A stretch of 64,000 nt of DNA from Hypoxylon rubiginosum (taxonomy: Eukaryota > Ascomycota > Sordariomycetes > Xylariales > Hypoxylaceae), in the NCBI GenBank assembly GCA_902806565.1, contig CADCXA010000024.1, forward strand, positions 868,001-932,000. Direction: 5' to 3'. The first letter of the stretch is position 1; each line of letters begins with the position of its first letter. The translations under genes were made by a program, and so were the position numbers. The notes below the pieces were generated by a model. That model saw nothing but the letters and a program-made list of their open reading frames with translations. It was not told the DNA's origin and searched no databases. Positions 14,401-28,100 of the stretch are shown in pieces.

Positions 14401-17400
14401 AATCCTTAATATTATTAAACATTTTTATTATATTAAGTAATAATATTAATTTATTAATTTTAAAACTATAAAAAATTATTTAAAATTATTATAAAAACTT
14501 TATATTTTTTATATTATTTTATTAAACTTTTATATTTTTTATTAAATATAATTTTTAAAGTTTAAGTTATAAAAATAAATTTTATAAGTAAATATTAATA
14601 ATTTATAATTTTAATTTTTTTTTAATTATAAGTAGGATTTATATAAAATTTTTTTTAAATAAAATAAGTATTTTATTAAATAAAAATTAATCTTTTTATA
14701 TATTATATAATATTTTATAAATTACTTTAAATATATATTTATATTATATAATAATTTTATTTTAAATAATTAATAATATTTATTAAAAAAAATTCATTTT
14801 TATTAATTTTTTTTAAATATTATATATTAAATTATTATTTAAAGTGATAAAAATTTTAAATTATAAATAAGCGGTTTTTTTATTAGGTAATAAAAACATT
14901 ATAATATTAAATAAAGTTATATATAATATAACTTTTTTTTTTAATTAATAATAATAATAAAATATTAAATATAAAAAGGTTTTTTTAGTTCCAGTTAAAT
15001 TTTATAAATAAAAATATATAAAAGAAAAAGTTTATTTAATAGTTATTATAATAATATTATATATAATATATTAATTATTATTTAGTATTAAAAATGTTTT
15101 ATTATATAGGTTTATTTTAATATTATAATTATAATTTAATTTTTTTTTAAGTAAATAATTAATATAAACTTTTTTTTAATTAAATTAAAATAAAAGGAGG
15201 CTTGTTTTATTTTAGTTTTTTAAGTTTATAATAGTTATTTTAATTAAATATAAACTATAATTTAAATAAGTAGTTTTAATTAAATTAAATAGGCTTTATA
15301 TTTTATTAAATATTTATATTAAATTATTATATATAAACTTTTAAAACTTATTTTAAATATAAATTAGATTTTAAATATTACTTTTTTATAAAACGTATAT
15401 AAAAATAATTTTTAATTAATTGTTAGTTAAAGATATTTATGTTTTTTTAAAGAAATTTTTTTAATAATTATTATTTTTTAAAAGATTTTAAGTTTAATAA
15501 ATATTTTAAAATATTAAATATTAAATATTATTATATTTTATTAAATTAAATTAACTTTTAATTTTAAAGATTAAAATAAAAAGTATTTATAAATAAAATT
15601 TTTTACTAACTTTTAAATAAATAAAATACATTTAATTAAACTTTTTTATTATTTTTCGCTTATATTTTATTTATTTTTTTTTTATATACCATTAAAATAA
15701 ATATAAAAAATCCTAATATAAGATATTTTAATTATTTTTATAAACCTTATTATATTTAAATTATATTATAAAAGTTATATAATTTTATTTTAAGGTTTTT
15801 ATTATTAATTTAAAATTATTTTTAATATAATATCTTATTTTATTTTTTTCTTTTAAATAAATAATTAAAGGTTAAATAGATAAATATATACTATAAATTA
15901 AAAATTTTAAAAAGTAATATATTAATTTATATAATCTAATAAAATAGTTATATAAATATTTATTAATTTTATTATAAAATTAATTTTAATTTTAATTTTA
16001 TTATAATAATGTTTTTTTTTAATATAAATAAATTATAATTTAATTATTATTTTTATAAATATATTTATAAATATATTTAATTGTTTTTATAATAATATAA
16101 ATTTTAATATTAATATATACCTGGTATTTCTAGTTAAAAAAAAGGTTATATAATATTATTTAGTTATTATTTTATTTTATTAGTTTTAAATAGCCTGGAA
16201 TTTTAATATATAATTTTTACTTATATATTAAATATTTGTTTAGTTTAATTATAATTTTAAAGTAAAATAACTTTAAAAAATTTTTAAAATAATAATTCTT
16301 AATTATATAAAATAATTTCGAATTTACCACGTTATAAAATTTATATATTATATTAAATAATATTATTTATTATAAGATGTTATTTAAATTAATATTAATT
16401 TTTAGAATTTCGGTTTATATAATATGGTTAATATTTACAAATTCTATAAATTAATTATAATTTAATAATAATAAAAAAATTAAATAATATATATAAAATA
16501 AGTTTTTTTTTTAATATTTAATTATTTAAATTATATTATAATATTTATTAAAGTAGTTTTTTTTTATAATATTATTTAAAAGTGTTTTTTATTTTTAATT
16601 GAAAATATAAATATTAATATTAAGTTAATTATTTATAGTTTAATTTAAAAAAAGCTTATTTTTTATTTTTAATTAATTTAAATTAATAATAAAAGTAATA
16701 AAAAAAGTTGGTTAATTTAAATAATAAATAATAATTATTAAGTTTTAATAATAACGAAATATAAATCTTTTATTATTAATAAATAAAAATAATAAGTATA
16801 TATTATAATTAATATTAATTAAATTAATGTTTTTAATTAAAATAATATTATAAAAATTATTTTAAAAAGTTTTTTATAAATTATTTTATTTATATTTTAA
16901 TTATTTTAAAGTAATTTATTTTATAATAATTTAAATATTAATTAAATATTATTAAAAAAGTTAATTAAATATAAATAAAATTAATGTTTTTTATTTATAA
17001 TTATATAAATAATATTAAAAATATTACTGTAAAAATAAGTTCCTTTTTTTATAATTTTTACTATAAAATTATATATTTAAATTATAGTTAGTTTTTTTAT
17101 ATAATTATATTAATATATAAACAAGTAGTATATATATTAAATAATTTATAAAAATATATATATAAAAGAATAATATTTTTTTTATAGTGGCTTATTTAAT
17201 TAAAATAATTTTTTTTTATCACTAGTTTTTCCTTATAACGTTTAAAATAATATTAATAATATTTTTAGTTTTTAAAAAGTTTTTATATTATTAATTTATA
17301 TTTTCTTTAAGAATTATATTTAAATTAGGTTTTAATATAAATTAAATTATAGAATTATTTATACTTAAATTTTTTAAATTATTTATAGTTTTTTATATTT

Positions 17401-20139
17401 ATTTTTAAGTTATAATATATTTTTTAATATATAGATTATTTATATAGATTTTTTTAAAAAATTATATTAAAATATTTAAATTTAAATTATTATTATTAAT
17501 AATAAATTAATATTAAGTGGTTAATTATAAGTTATAAAAATATAGTTAAATATATTTAAACTATTTGTTTTATATTATTTTTAAAAAACTAGTTATATAA
17601 TATAAGATTTTTTAAATTTAAAAATAATTAAAATCTAAGTTATTAATATTATAGTTAATAAGTTTATATAAAATAAATATAAAAAAAAAAATAAAATTAA
17701 ACTACTAGATATTTTTTTAAAATTTTTAAGTTTTTAAATTAAAGCTAATTAATAATAATTATAAAAACTTAAAAAGTTTATAAATTTTTATTAGTTATAT
17801 ATTTTTATTTTTATAACAAAATATAAAGGTTTTATTTTTTCTTATTTTTTTTTTAAAGCGTTTATTAAATTAATAAAATATATTATAAAAGTTATATTAC
17901 TTATTTATAATATTAATATTATAAATATTTATTTATAAAAGTTTATTATTATATAATTAAATTTTATAATATTTAATAAGGTTTAATTATTTTTTATAAT
18001 AAAAATATAAGGGATATAATAAATAATTTTATTTTAAAGATTATTAATTTAAAGTTTAAAATAATTATAAAAAATTTTAAAACTTAAATTATTATTATTT
18101 AATTATTTTATTTCTTTTAATTTTAAACTTTTAAAAATATTTAAACTAATAAAATATATTTAAATTAATTTTATTTAATAACTAACATTATTTTAAAATA
18201 TAATATAAATAATAAATATAATAAAAATCCTTTATATAAGGATTAAAAGTTATTTTAAATAATGTATAAATTTTTTTATATTTAATGTAGGTTTTAATAA
18301 ATTTATATATATTTATTATATAAAAATAAAAAGGAAATAAATAATATATAGTTATAATAAGTTAATTTTAAATAATAATAAATTTTAAAAAAACTTAGTT
18401 ATATATTAAGATATAATAATGTTTATATATTAAAAATAAATAAAATAATAATAATTAAAAGAAATATTTAATATTAATTAAAATTAAAAGATATAAATAA
18501 AAAGTTTAAGTAAAAAATAAAAAAACTTATAAATAAAAAAAAGTATATATAAAACCTACTTTTTTTTAGATTAACATTTCCAGGATATATTTAATATATT
18601 TTATTATAATATACTTTATTATATAAAAAATAAATAAAATAAAAAGTTTTAAAAAAATAAACGTATATTAAAATTACTTAAATATTTAAATTATATATTA
18701 ATATATTATTAATTCCTTTTAGATTTTATTAAAAATAATTAAATATTATTAAAATATAATAGTTAAAATTAAATATAAATATATTTTATTTTAACTTTTA
18801 TTTTAATATATTTAATATTATTAACTTTTATTTAATTTTATATTTAATATTTTTAAGTTTTAAAAAAAGGTTAAATATTTTATTAAATTTTAATAAAACA
18901 AATATTAATATAAGTTTTAATAAAAAACTTAAATTATTATTTATTATAATTAGGTTAATTAATATTAATAACAATAAAAAACTACTTTTTTTAAGGATTA
19001 TAAATAAAGGGGGTAGATTATCCGGCGAATTTATAAAAATAAAAAGCTTTTTTATTTATAAATATAATTAAAAACAGTATTAATTTATAAGGATTATTTT
19101 TTTAATAAAATTATTTTTAATATAACTTATTAAAATTTTAAGAGAAATTAAAAGATAAGTTTTATTTTTATAATAATAAACTTTTATTAACTAAAAAAAA
19201 GAAAGGAAATTATAACGTAAAATAACCTTTTATAAAAAAAGTATTAAAAAATTTATTAAAAAAGTTATTAATATTATAAAAAACTTATATATATAATTAA
19301 AAATATTTATTATTAATAAAAACTTTAAAATATTATAATTTTATAAAATAATTACTTATATTATTTAATAAATAATTATTAAAACCTTAATTTAAAAAAT
19401 AATAATTAAAGGTAATTTTTACAGAAAATTTATATAAAAAAAACAAAAAAAAATCTAAAACCAAATAATAAAAAAATAATTTTATAACTTTAAAAAATAT
19501 AAGCTAGTAAGTTAATTTTATTTATTTAAAGTTAGTTTTATTATTATTATTATTATTATTTTTAATCTAGTATTATTAATAAATAATTATTTTTTATTAA
19601 TTTAAAATATAAAACTATTTAACGAATTTAATTTCTAGATAAATTTAATAAATATATATATATTTTTAAAGAAATAAATTATAATAAATAAGGGAATTAT
19701 AATAATAATATATTAATTATTAAAATAAAAAACAATTATAATATTAAAAATAAAAAAAAATATTTATATATTTTAAATTTAAAAAATTTTTATAACCAGG
19801 TTTTAATATTAAAAAATACTTACTTTATTATATAATTTAATAAGTTAAATAAATACTTATTATAAATATTAAAGATTAGGTTATAATTAAATAAAAATAA
19901 AAAAAAAGATCTAAGTATAATAAAAATAAAAAAATAAAAAAACAGGAGAAAAGAAAAAAAATATATAAAAATAAAAAGATAAATTTAACTTTTTATTATA
20001 TATAAATATAAATATAAATTAATATTTTATTATTAATATAACATAGGATATTTAAGGAATATTTATAATTAAAAGCTTAAATTAATATAAATAATTTATT
20101 TTTAAACTAATATATTTTATTTTTAAAAACTTAATTAAT

Positions 20140-20960
20140 TATAAACTATTTATTTTTTAAATATAACTAGTTAAATTTTATTAAATATATTTATTATTTT
20201 TAAAGGTTTTAATAATTATAAGCTACTTATTTTTTAAATAAATTTAACTAAGTTTAATTAAATATATTTAAATTAAAATTAAAATTTAAATGTTTTTTTA
20301 TAAGTTTTATAAATATAGTAAAAAAAAGTTTAAATTAATTAAATAGTAAAAATAATAATTACTTACTTATTTTTTAATTATAATTAATTAAATTTAATTA
20401 ATTATATTTAAAGTTAATTAAAAAATTAATACTTTTTTATAAAGCTTATAAATATAATTAAAAAAATAATAAGTTAATTAAATAACTAAGAATTAAATAA
20501 ATAAAAATTACTTATTTTTTAATTATATTTAACTAAACTTAATTAATTATATTTAAAGTTAATTAAAAAATTAATATTTTTTTATAAGGCTTATAAATAT
20601 AATAAAAAAGCTATAAGTTAATTAAATAACTAAAAATCTAATTATTTATTTTATAAATATATTTAGTTAAATTTAATTAAATTTATTTAAAAATATTTTA
20701 AATATATTAAAATTTTATTTTATATATTTATATATATTTTTAAATGTATTTAATTAAATTTAATTAAATATATTTAAAAATAATAATTAAAATATATTAA
20801 AATACCTTTTTATAAACTTATATATTTTTTAAATATATTTAGTTAAATTTAATTAAACCTATTTATATTATAATTAAAAAACCAAGCCGTTTTTTTATAA
20901 ACTTTATAAATATAATAATTTTTAAATATATTTAATTAAAATTAAATAAATAGTTTTAAA
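20140..20960. repeat. Degenerate tandem array, units about 80-145 bp
   Basis: A recurring module begins ACTTATTTTTTAAAT or ACTTATTTTTTAATTA, continues with a TAACTAAATTTAATTAA-like stretch, then TTTTTTATAAGSYTTATAAATATA. Starts are seen near 20145, 20225, 20365, 20510 and 20643, giving spacings of about 80, 140, 145 and 133 bp. The two best units (20365 and 20510) are close copies. Later parts (to about 20,960) are weaker. The array lies about 0.8-1.6 kb outside the left border of the gene island. Confidence 0.6.
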
Positions 20961-21818
20961 TAATTTAAATATTTTTTTATAAGTTTTATTAATAATATAA
21001 ACTAATTAAATATTATAAATAAATAATTATAAAAATAATAACTAATAATATAATTTAAAATATTATAAATTTTATAAAACTTATTTAATTTTAATTAAGG
21101 AAAAAAAAGCTATATTATAAATTTATATAATATTATATTTATTAAAATAAAAATTATAATTAAAAGTTAAATTTATTATATTTTTTTACGTTATATATAA
21201 GATTTATATTAATTAACTAGTTATATTTTAATATATATTTTTTAAAAAAAAAAGTTATAGTTAAAAGTTAAATTTATTATATTTTTTTATATTATATTAA
21301 TATTTATATTAATTAATTAATTATATTTTAACGTATATTTAATAAATTTTTTATAAAATTAATTAATTTATTTTATTATAATTTAAAAAGATTAATAATT
21401 AATATAGTTTAATAAAACTTATTTTATATAATTTTTTTATATTATTTATATTTTTATAAACTTTATTATAATAAAATTATAAAAAAAAACGTTAAAAAGT
21501 ATAAAATAATTTTAAGTATATAATTAATTAATAAAATTATAATAATACTAATAAAATAAAAAAAAGTTAATTATTTAAATTTTTAAAATAAGGTTTTTAT
21601 AGATATAATTAGTTTATATAATAACTAATATTATATTTTTACTTTTTAAGTAAGAAATTTTAAACCTTTTTTAATTTTAATAAATTATAAGATACACTTC
21701 TCTTTAATACGCACTACGAATAAATAACCAGATATAAAAATATAATAATTTATTTTTTTCCTTCTTAAAAATGGTCGAAAGTCCTATTTAGACGATACCT
21801 CACTGTGCTCGTTTTACT

Positions 21819-23810
21819 ATGGCTGTATTATTACGCCGCTCTAATTCTCTCCACGCCTCCGCCTCGGTCGCGGTCGCGGCCGTAACTACAGCCGCCCCTA
21901 AAAACGCGAATGGAAAACCCGAGGAGGTCGATGAGGGCATCATTCAAGCCGAGTCGGCCGGCAACCGTGCGGGGACTGACGACGAGCATGGCGCTGCGAA
22001 CAGCCGGTTAGCCACATCCCAGGAGGAAGAGGATGACTTAACCAGCCAGCAAAAACTCTCGCCAACCGCGATCGCCCTGGTCATCATGCCGCTCTGCCTG
22101 TCGGTCCTGCTGTCGGCGCTGGACCTGACGATCGTGACCCCGGCCGTCCCCTCCATCGCTGCGTCCTTCCAGTCCGTGGCGGGCTACGTCTGGATCGGCA
22201 GCGCCTTCGTCCTGGCGAACACCGCCCTCACGCCCGTCTGGGGCTCCGTCGCCGACATCTGGGGGCGGAAGCCGATCGTGCTCGTCGCGATAGCCCTATT
22301 CCTGGCGGGGAGCCTGCTGTGCGCCCTCTCGCCGCACATGGATGCGCTGATCGCCGGCCGCGCTGTGCAGGGCGTCGGCGCGTCGGGCATGGGTACCATG
22401 GTGAATGTTATCATATGCGACACGTTCTCGCTGAGAGACCGTGGGTTATATCTGGCCATCACATCCGTGGTCTGGGCTGTTGGGGGCGCTGTTGGTCCAA
22501 TTCTGGGCGGCGTTTTTACTACACGGCTTACGTGAGTACCTACCCTGGCGTTCCGTCTAGATTACACCCACTGTGCTGACATGCCTCAGATGGCGTTGGT
22601 GCTTCTGGATCAATTGTAAGTTCACGGCTAGTCTGAACGGGTATAATTGTCCGGCAAGTTAATAATGTCTCAAGTGCCTATCGGTGCCGTCGTATTCTTC
22701 GTACTACTCTTCTTCCTGAATATCACAACTCCTCATACGCCTGTTCTGGCTGGGCTGAAGGCTATCGACTGGCCCGGCAGCCTACTTATTGTGGGCGGTG
22801 CTTTGATGATACTCTTTGGTCTAGAATCTGGTGGAGTTACGTATACGTGGTCGTCTACTACAATCATTTGCCTCATCGTTTTTGGGGCCGTGGTTATTGG
22901 CATCTTCCTTGTCAATGAGTGGAAGTTTGCCACCAACCCTATCATCCCTCTGCGGCTTTTCTCGTCTGTATCTACGGCGGCTGCCTATGGCGTGTTCACG
23001 TCTATTTTCTACGTCTACATCGGTCTCGCTTACTATTTACCTCTCTACTCCCAGTCTGTGTTGGGTGCTAATGCGCTGACCTCGGGTGTCTATCTCCTGC
23101 CTCTTATTGTGTCGTGTTCTTTGGCAGCTGCTTTTGCAGGAGTGTTCATTCAGAAGACGGGCAAATACGTACCACTCATGTATGCAGCGGAAGTGACGCT
23201 TGTTCTCGGGGCTGGGCTGTTCCTCGACCTCGGGTTCGAGCAAAACCTAGCCAAGCTATTTATATTTGAGATCATCGCAGGCGTCGGTGTCGGTCTCAAT
23301 ATCGAGGCGCCCATGCTTGCTGCTCAAGCCGCCACAACAGTCCGAGACACGGCTGTCGTTATTGCGACGATGGGCTTTCTCCGGTCCCTTGGAACTGCTA
23401 TATCTATCGTGGTCAGCGGTGTCATCTTTCAGAACGAAATGACTGCGGCAAACCCTATTCTAGTTGACCAGCTCGGCCCCGAACTGGCTAGGCTGTTCAA
23501 CGGTGACCAAGCCTCTGCCAATGTCGAGCTCATTGGAACGTTGCAGCCTGAGCAGCGGGCAACTGTTAGGAAGGTATATTTTGAATCGATGAGAGCAGTG
23601 TGGATTATGGTACGTAGAAGTTCATTTAGCATGCTTAATGCCAATATAGGCTCATCCATCACTCACCTTAGAGTATTTCTTCGCTAACACAACTTTCTCT
23701 CATAGTATGCTGCATTTGCGGGCTTCTCAGCGGTGCTAAGCCTTTTTGTTCGAGCCCACTTCTTGAGTACCAAGGCAGAAGCCGCGGTTTTAGGAGTAAA
23801 CAGAAAGTAA
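21819..23810 (+). CDS. MFS multidrug exporter, DHA2-type (14-TM)
   Basis: Putative proton-coupled plasma-membrane exporter of toxic compounds or metabolites. Four exons fit: 21819-22531, 22590-22615, 22675-23609 and 23706-23810, giving 592 aa. The tiny 26-nt exon restores the family motif WRWCFWINLPIG across two introns, which strongly supports the model. An N-terminal hydrophilic tail of about 85 residues precedes the first TM. MFS motif A (GSVADIWGRKP) lies near residues 142-152 and the antiporter motif C (GGAVGPILGG) near 221-230. A long run of TM segments follows, with a last TM encoded by the final exons. Length and motifs fit the fungal DHA2 family; the substrate cannot be read. The ATG lies only about 60 bp inside the A+T-rich border, yet the frame is intact and normal in base composition. 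Confidence 0.9.
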
Positions 23811-25156
23811 AGCGCTTTGTAATATATACCGTAGCGGGAACATTAAGGAGGTCATTTTTGAGATTGACATGCGCCTATGTTCTTTGTCTAAGGACCCTAT
23901 ACTAGTAACAATGCTAAGTCCAAGATCTTCCGTTGATACAACTTCGCTATGGTCATGCCGATGGAGCTATATCAATGGGTTAATCGCAGCTTGACAGATC
24001 AGTACGACATAAAGATCAGGATTACGAAGAGAATACCTATTAAGTACCCGATATTTGCTTTTGGGTCCTTCCATACATGTAGGTTTCCAGGTATTGTAGG
24101 AATGATACAACGTTTAAGAATAAGCAATTCTGCTGCGTCTTGCCATCCCCGCAATAATTTATTGTTTTATCCAATCAGCGCCGTATGCACCTACTAACTT
24201 ACGGTTACAAGGTACAAGGTACTTATATTCTAGCATGCAGTTACGGGAAGTGTGGGTACCGTAGGAGGTAGGGTTGCAGCCGCGATGCAAAGACATTGCC
24301 GCCCAACCATTCCCTAGCAATCCTTGGCTTCGCTGCAGTTAACCAATAGGGACAATGTTATCCGACGCGTCGGCGGCTACGTCGAACGTTCAATCTGCCT
24401 CAAGCCCAAGATTCCACCACCCACGACCTCCAATTCGACCTCTCATATGTGTAACCGCGAGAGCTTCTCTTAAGCCCTTGCCTCACTTTGGTTTGGTGTC
24501 GTGTCGTGTAATGGACAGCCCGCTTGGAGATCTAATGAGCCCTGACAAACCAACAGCCACTCAGCTGTCGAGTTGGCTTGATGAACAGCCAATTAGGCGG
24601 GATGTTGGTTGAATACCGACTCACCTACCTAATGTGTCATATCGTATGCGTATGAGCGGCCATCATGTACCGTACCTAATGTTTGTTGTCGAATAGGTGG
24701 GCGCGGCTACGCCATCGGCCATCGCCTCCTTGCCAGTTGCCCGTTGCCCAGGTGTTCGTATCCAATAAGTACTGCTCCTCGCCAGCTGTCGGTTTTACAA
24801 TGATCTCTTACACCTGGTTCCGCGCTATGTGTTGCTCTTCAATCTTTCCTTTGTTTGCACAAAGGCGTACCCCTTCCCTGTCATGATACAGTCCTTTCAA
24901 CAGTAATTTTCAAATAGACCGACACTTAATGACTTGGACCCCTTCATTCAATGAATGCTTTCGAGTCACATACTTACAGGATATTGTCATCGCCCTTGAC
25001 AACCTACCGAAATACAATCATTAGTTTCACTTCCATCTTAGAACGCCGAATCTCGATGCTGGTACCTTGAGTTTGGCATAATACCTTTAAATATCTTTGA
25101 GGAACTTCGGTCCTTTTTCATCATAATATTGTCATTCATTATCCACTTGCGATAGC
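23811..25156. other. Intergenic region without recognisable gene
   Basis: The 1.35 kb between the MFS gene and the membrane glycoprotein-like gene holds only short open frames without protein-like character. It contains scattered GGTAC/TACCT motifs that also occur in other intergenic regions of this island, and a CCAATCAG at about 24172. The stretch just before 25157 probably holds the promoter of the next gene. Confidence 0.5.
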
Positions 25157-28100
25157 ATGGATACGACTAAATCAGCTACGAACAATCCTTTTGGCCCCTC
25201 GCGGCTCCCTAACAACCCCAATCTAAAGGATGAATGGGAAGAATGGGAAGATTCTGACGATGAGGGCTTAGTAGCAATGGAAGATAAAGATGGCTTACTC
25301 ATTGATCTCGCCGGCGAGACAACTGAGAAATCAGCCAAGCCTACCAACACGCAGAGCATTTTGCGCAATACATCACGACACTCAGTCCAAAGGCCAGTCC
25401 GCGTCAAGTCCAGAGGTAGGCAGAAGGCTCAGAATGCCAGAGTTGGTATCAAACTTGTCACAGACATGTCAACATTCCGTCGCCCGGTCAAGTTTGTCGA
25501 TCCCACTGCTCTTCATGCGCTGGAAGGAGAGCCTACTTCTGCATCGATAGGCAGTTTTTCATGGCTGAAGAAGAAGCCTGGGAATGCTCTCGGGAGCAAA
25601 CCAATCAATAAACATCTGCTGGATCCCTCTCCTTCGGATCTTTCTCCTGCGGCTCGACCCATCGTCATCGGAATTTCGTTACCCTCCGATAACTTATCCG
25701 ATTATCAAGCCAGCCCGCAAACTGCGAATATCGAGACGCCAATCGACTTGCAAGGTAGGTTTCCCCTGAAGTCGACTACGAACACGGGGAATCCTACGGC
25801 TCCCACACCGCAACAACTGCGTTCCGTCTGGTCTCCAGATACGGAGGCGAGCCAGTCCCCGTACCCGAATTCCAGAGCCGCGTCAAGTGTTTATTCACAA
25901 CCAAGTATGTACGGTGGTCCAGTAGTTGATACTGATATACCTCCCGTACCTGCTTTACCCGCGACCGTTCAACCCAAGCAGAAGCAGACGATCAGAGCTG
26001 AGAATTTTGATGACGACGACGATATCGGCACACCATGCACTCTCTTCGAGGAGGACGGAAGTCCCACGATGACTCGCAAGTCGCTTAAACCTAAAGTAGC
26101 AGTGGTCAGCCCTGAGAGCGCTAGTAGTCGATCTCACGGCTGGTGGGACCATGTGACGACCCCTTTTCTACAACAGTCCAACCCGTTCAAGCAACAACCG
26201 CAAGAGACAGGGTCAAGCTCGTCACCACAACAATGGAACCCATTCAAGAAGCAGACCCAAGAAGCGGGATCCAGTGCTTCACAGCCTGCAGCCGTTCCTC
26301 AGGAATGGCTGGTCATAGGAGACGAAAAGGGTAGTACCTCGCAGTCAAATCCATCCGATGAACCAGCCAAAATGCCATCCAACAATTTACCGGTCCCGGA
26401 AGTCCCTCATGAATGGTGGAATGGGACTGATGAAAAACGGGCCCCATCTTCGGAGCCTACCGGGCTTGCTATTAGTACACCAGCAGCTCCTCAGCAGCAA
26501 CACACAATTCAACCAGTTGGCACCTCGTCTCGCTCGGCTTCGCCAGGCCGTCGCGAGACACAATCCGATAAAGCCAGGATTCTTCTCGAGGAAAACCACA
26601 GACCGAGTGAAGAGCCGCCGCCGTATTCGCCTCCTAAGCCGGTTAACTATGTCAAGTATGGTGTTGTATTACCACCTACGCAGGTGATAGTCAACACTGC
26701 ACGAGTCCCGTCTCCTGGCCCGATGACCCCGGGTCTACCGGGGACGATGACTTCACAGGGCGCTATAAACATGGCGGAGATACCTCTGACACCGGCGGGT
26801 CCTCGTCCGGCCCCAGCTGTAGTACTTCCCGATCGTGCACCCGGTACTTTTATAACGGGCGACCACTTTTACGAAGCTCGAGGGCAGACCAACAAGACCG
26901 AGAGACAAAGACGCCGCCATGAGAAAGAAGAAGTGGTTGCTAGGAAAGTTGGCGGGTTTTGGAGAGGTCGTGGGTGTATGCCCAAAGATGGCTGCTTTGG
27001 GCGTTCTGGGCGAGAAGGTCGGAAGAGAAGACGGACCTGGCTTGCGGTTATCGGTGGCATAATCGCCGCAATCATCCTGGCCGTCGTGCTAGCCGTTGTT
27101 CTAACGCAACGACACCCAGGGGAGAGCCCAGCTCCGTTTTCGATTTGGCTTAACCTTACGGATTTCCCGCCGATGCCGACTGGGGTCTTGACGGTTTCGG
27201 GACCGGAGAATTCTGAAGCTAGGACTGGTTGCTTCCTCAGGACGGCGGATACGGCTTGGTCGTGTTCTCTACCTAAGGAGGAGCACGACTCCGTTGCCCC
27301 CCACGAGCCTGACCAGCCCGAGTTCATTTTCCAGATCCAATACGACAACAACACGCGGGCCCTCTGGAAAGTTGCCGATGATAACGAAACATCTAGTGGG
27401 AGCCAACAAACCTTCTTAACAGACGAAGGATTCTCGCCGGACCCGCAACCGCCGACCATAGCGGAAATGCGATTCCTAGGAAACACTACCGATCATATCG
27501 AGGCAGACAACAAGGCAGGGGAGGCAACGCCTTTCTTCATTAGTGTATTAGAGACGGTGAACAAGACCGTCGGGCCTAACATGCTCCGTCGTCGCCAAGG
27601 ACCTAACAATTCCATCGGCACGACGGACGGCGGCGGCTTCAACCTCACGGAGATCCTCCCGCCGCCAACGCTAAACGGAGACGGCACCAGCGCGACGGCC
27701 AGGATGTTCCCGCGGCCCGTGCAGCAGCCCGTGCGCCTGTTCGACCGCGGGCTGCCGACCGAGCACTACGGCTTCTACACGTACTTCGACAAGACGATCT
27801 ACCTGGTGGACACCGTGAACGCGAATGCCGCCGATAACGGCGGCGGCGCGCCCCTGGCGGAGGCCAAGTCGCTCGTGACGTTCGCGCAGACGCGGTTCCT
27901 GGTGCAGATCTGGACGCGCATGGAGAACACGACGCGGCTTCTAGGCAACGGCAACGGCGGCGGGGACGGGGGCGCCGTGCCCTGGACCAACGGCACGGCG
28001 TCGGCCGACACGCCGGGCACGATGCCGTACCCGGTGACGGTGACGGAGGACATGCACGGGGGCGACCGCAACAAGAAGATCGACTTCGTGTACGGCGTGC

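Larger units (their letters stand above)
1..21760. repeat. A+T-rich RIP-type isochore (left block)
   Basis: About 21.7 kb of extreme A+T content, far poorer in G+C than the gene island. No open frame here has non-repetitive protein character. Residual C is mostly followed by T, C or G, while CpA and TpG are scarce and TpA is abundant, as expected after repeat-induced point mutation of C to T in CpA context. A pair of direct repeats and several tandem repeats lie inside (listed separately). The change to normal composition is abrupt, within about 100 bp near 21,700-21,780. I read it as old transposon sequence mutated beyond recognition. A centromeric or subtelomeric location is possible but cannot be judged from this window. 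Confidence 0.85.

Noticed and set aside
1..21760. Mitochondrial DNA as origin of the A+T-rich block
   Set aside because: No mitochondrial protein, rRNA or tRNA is recognisable, and the C/T and G/A decay of repeats fits nuclear RIP. The contiguous join to spliced nuclear genes also argues against it.
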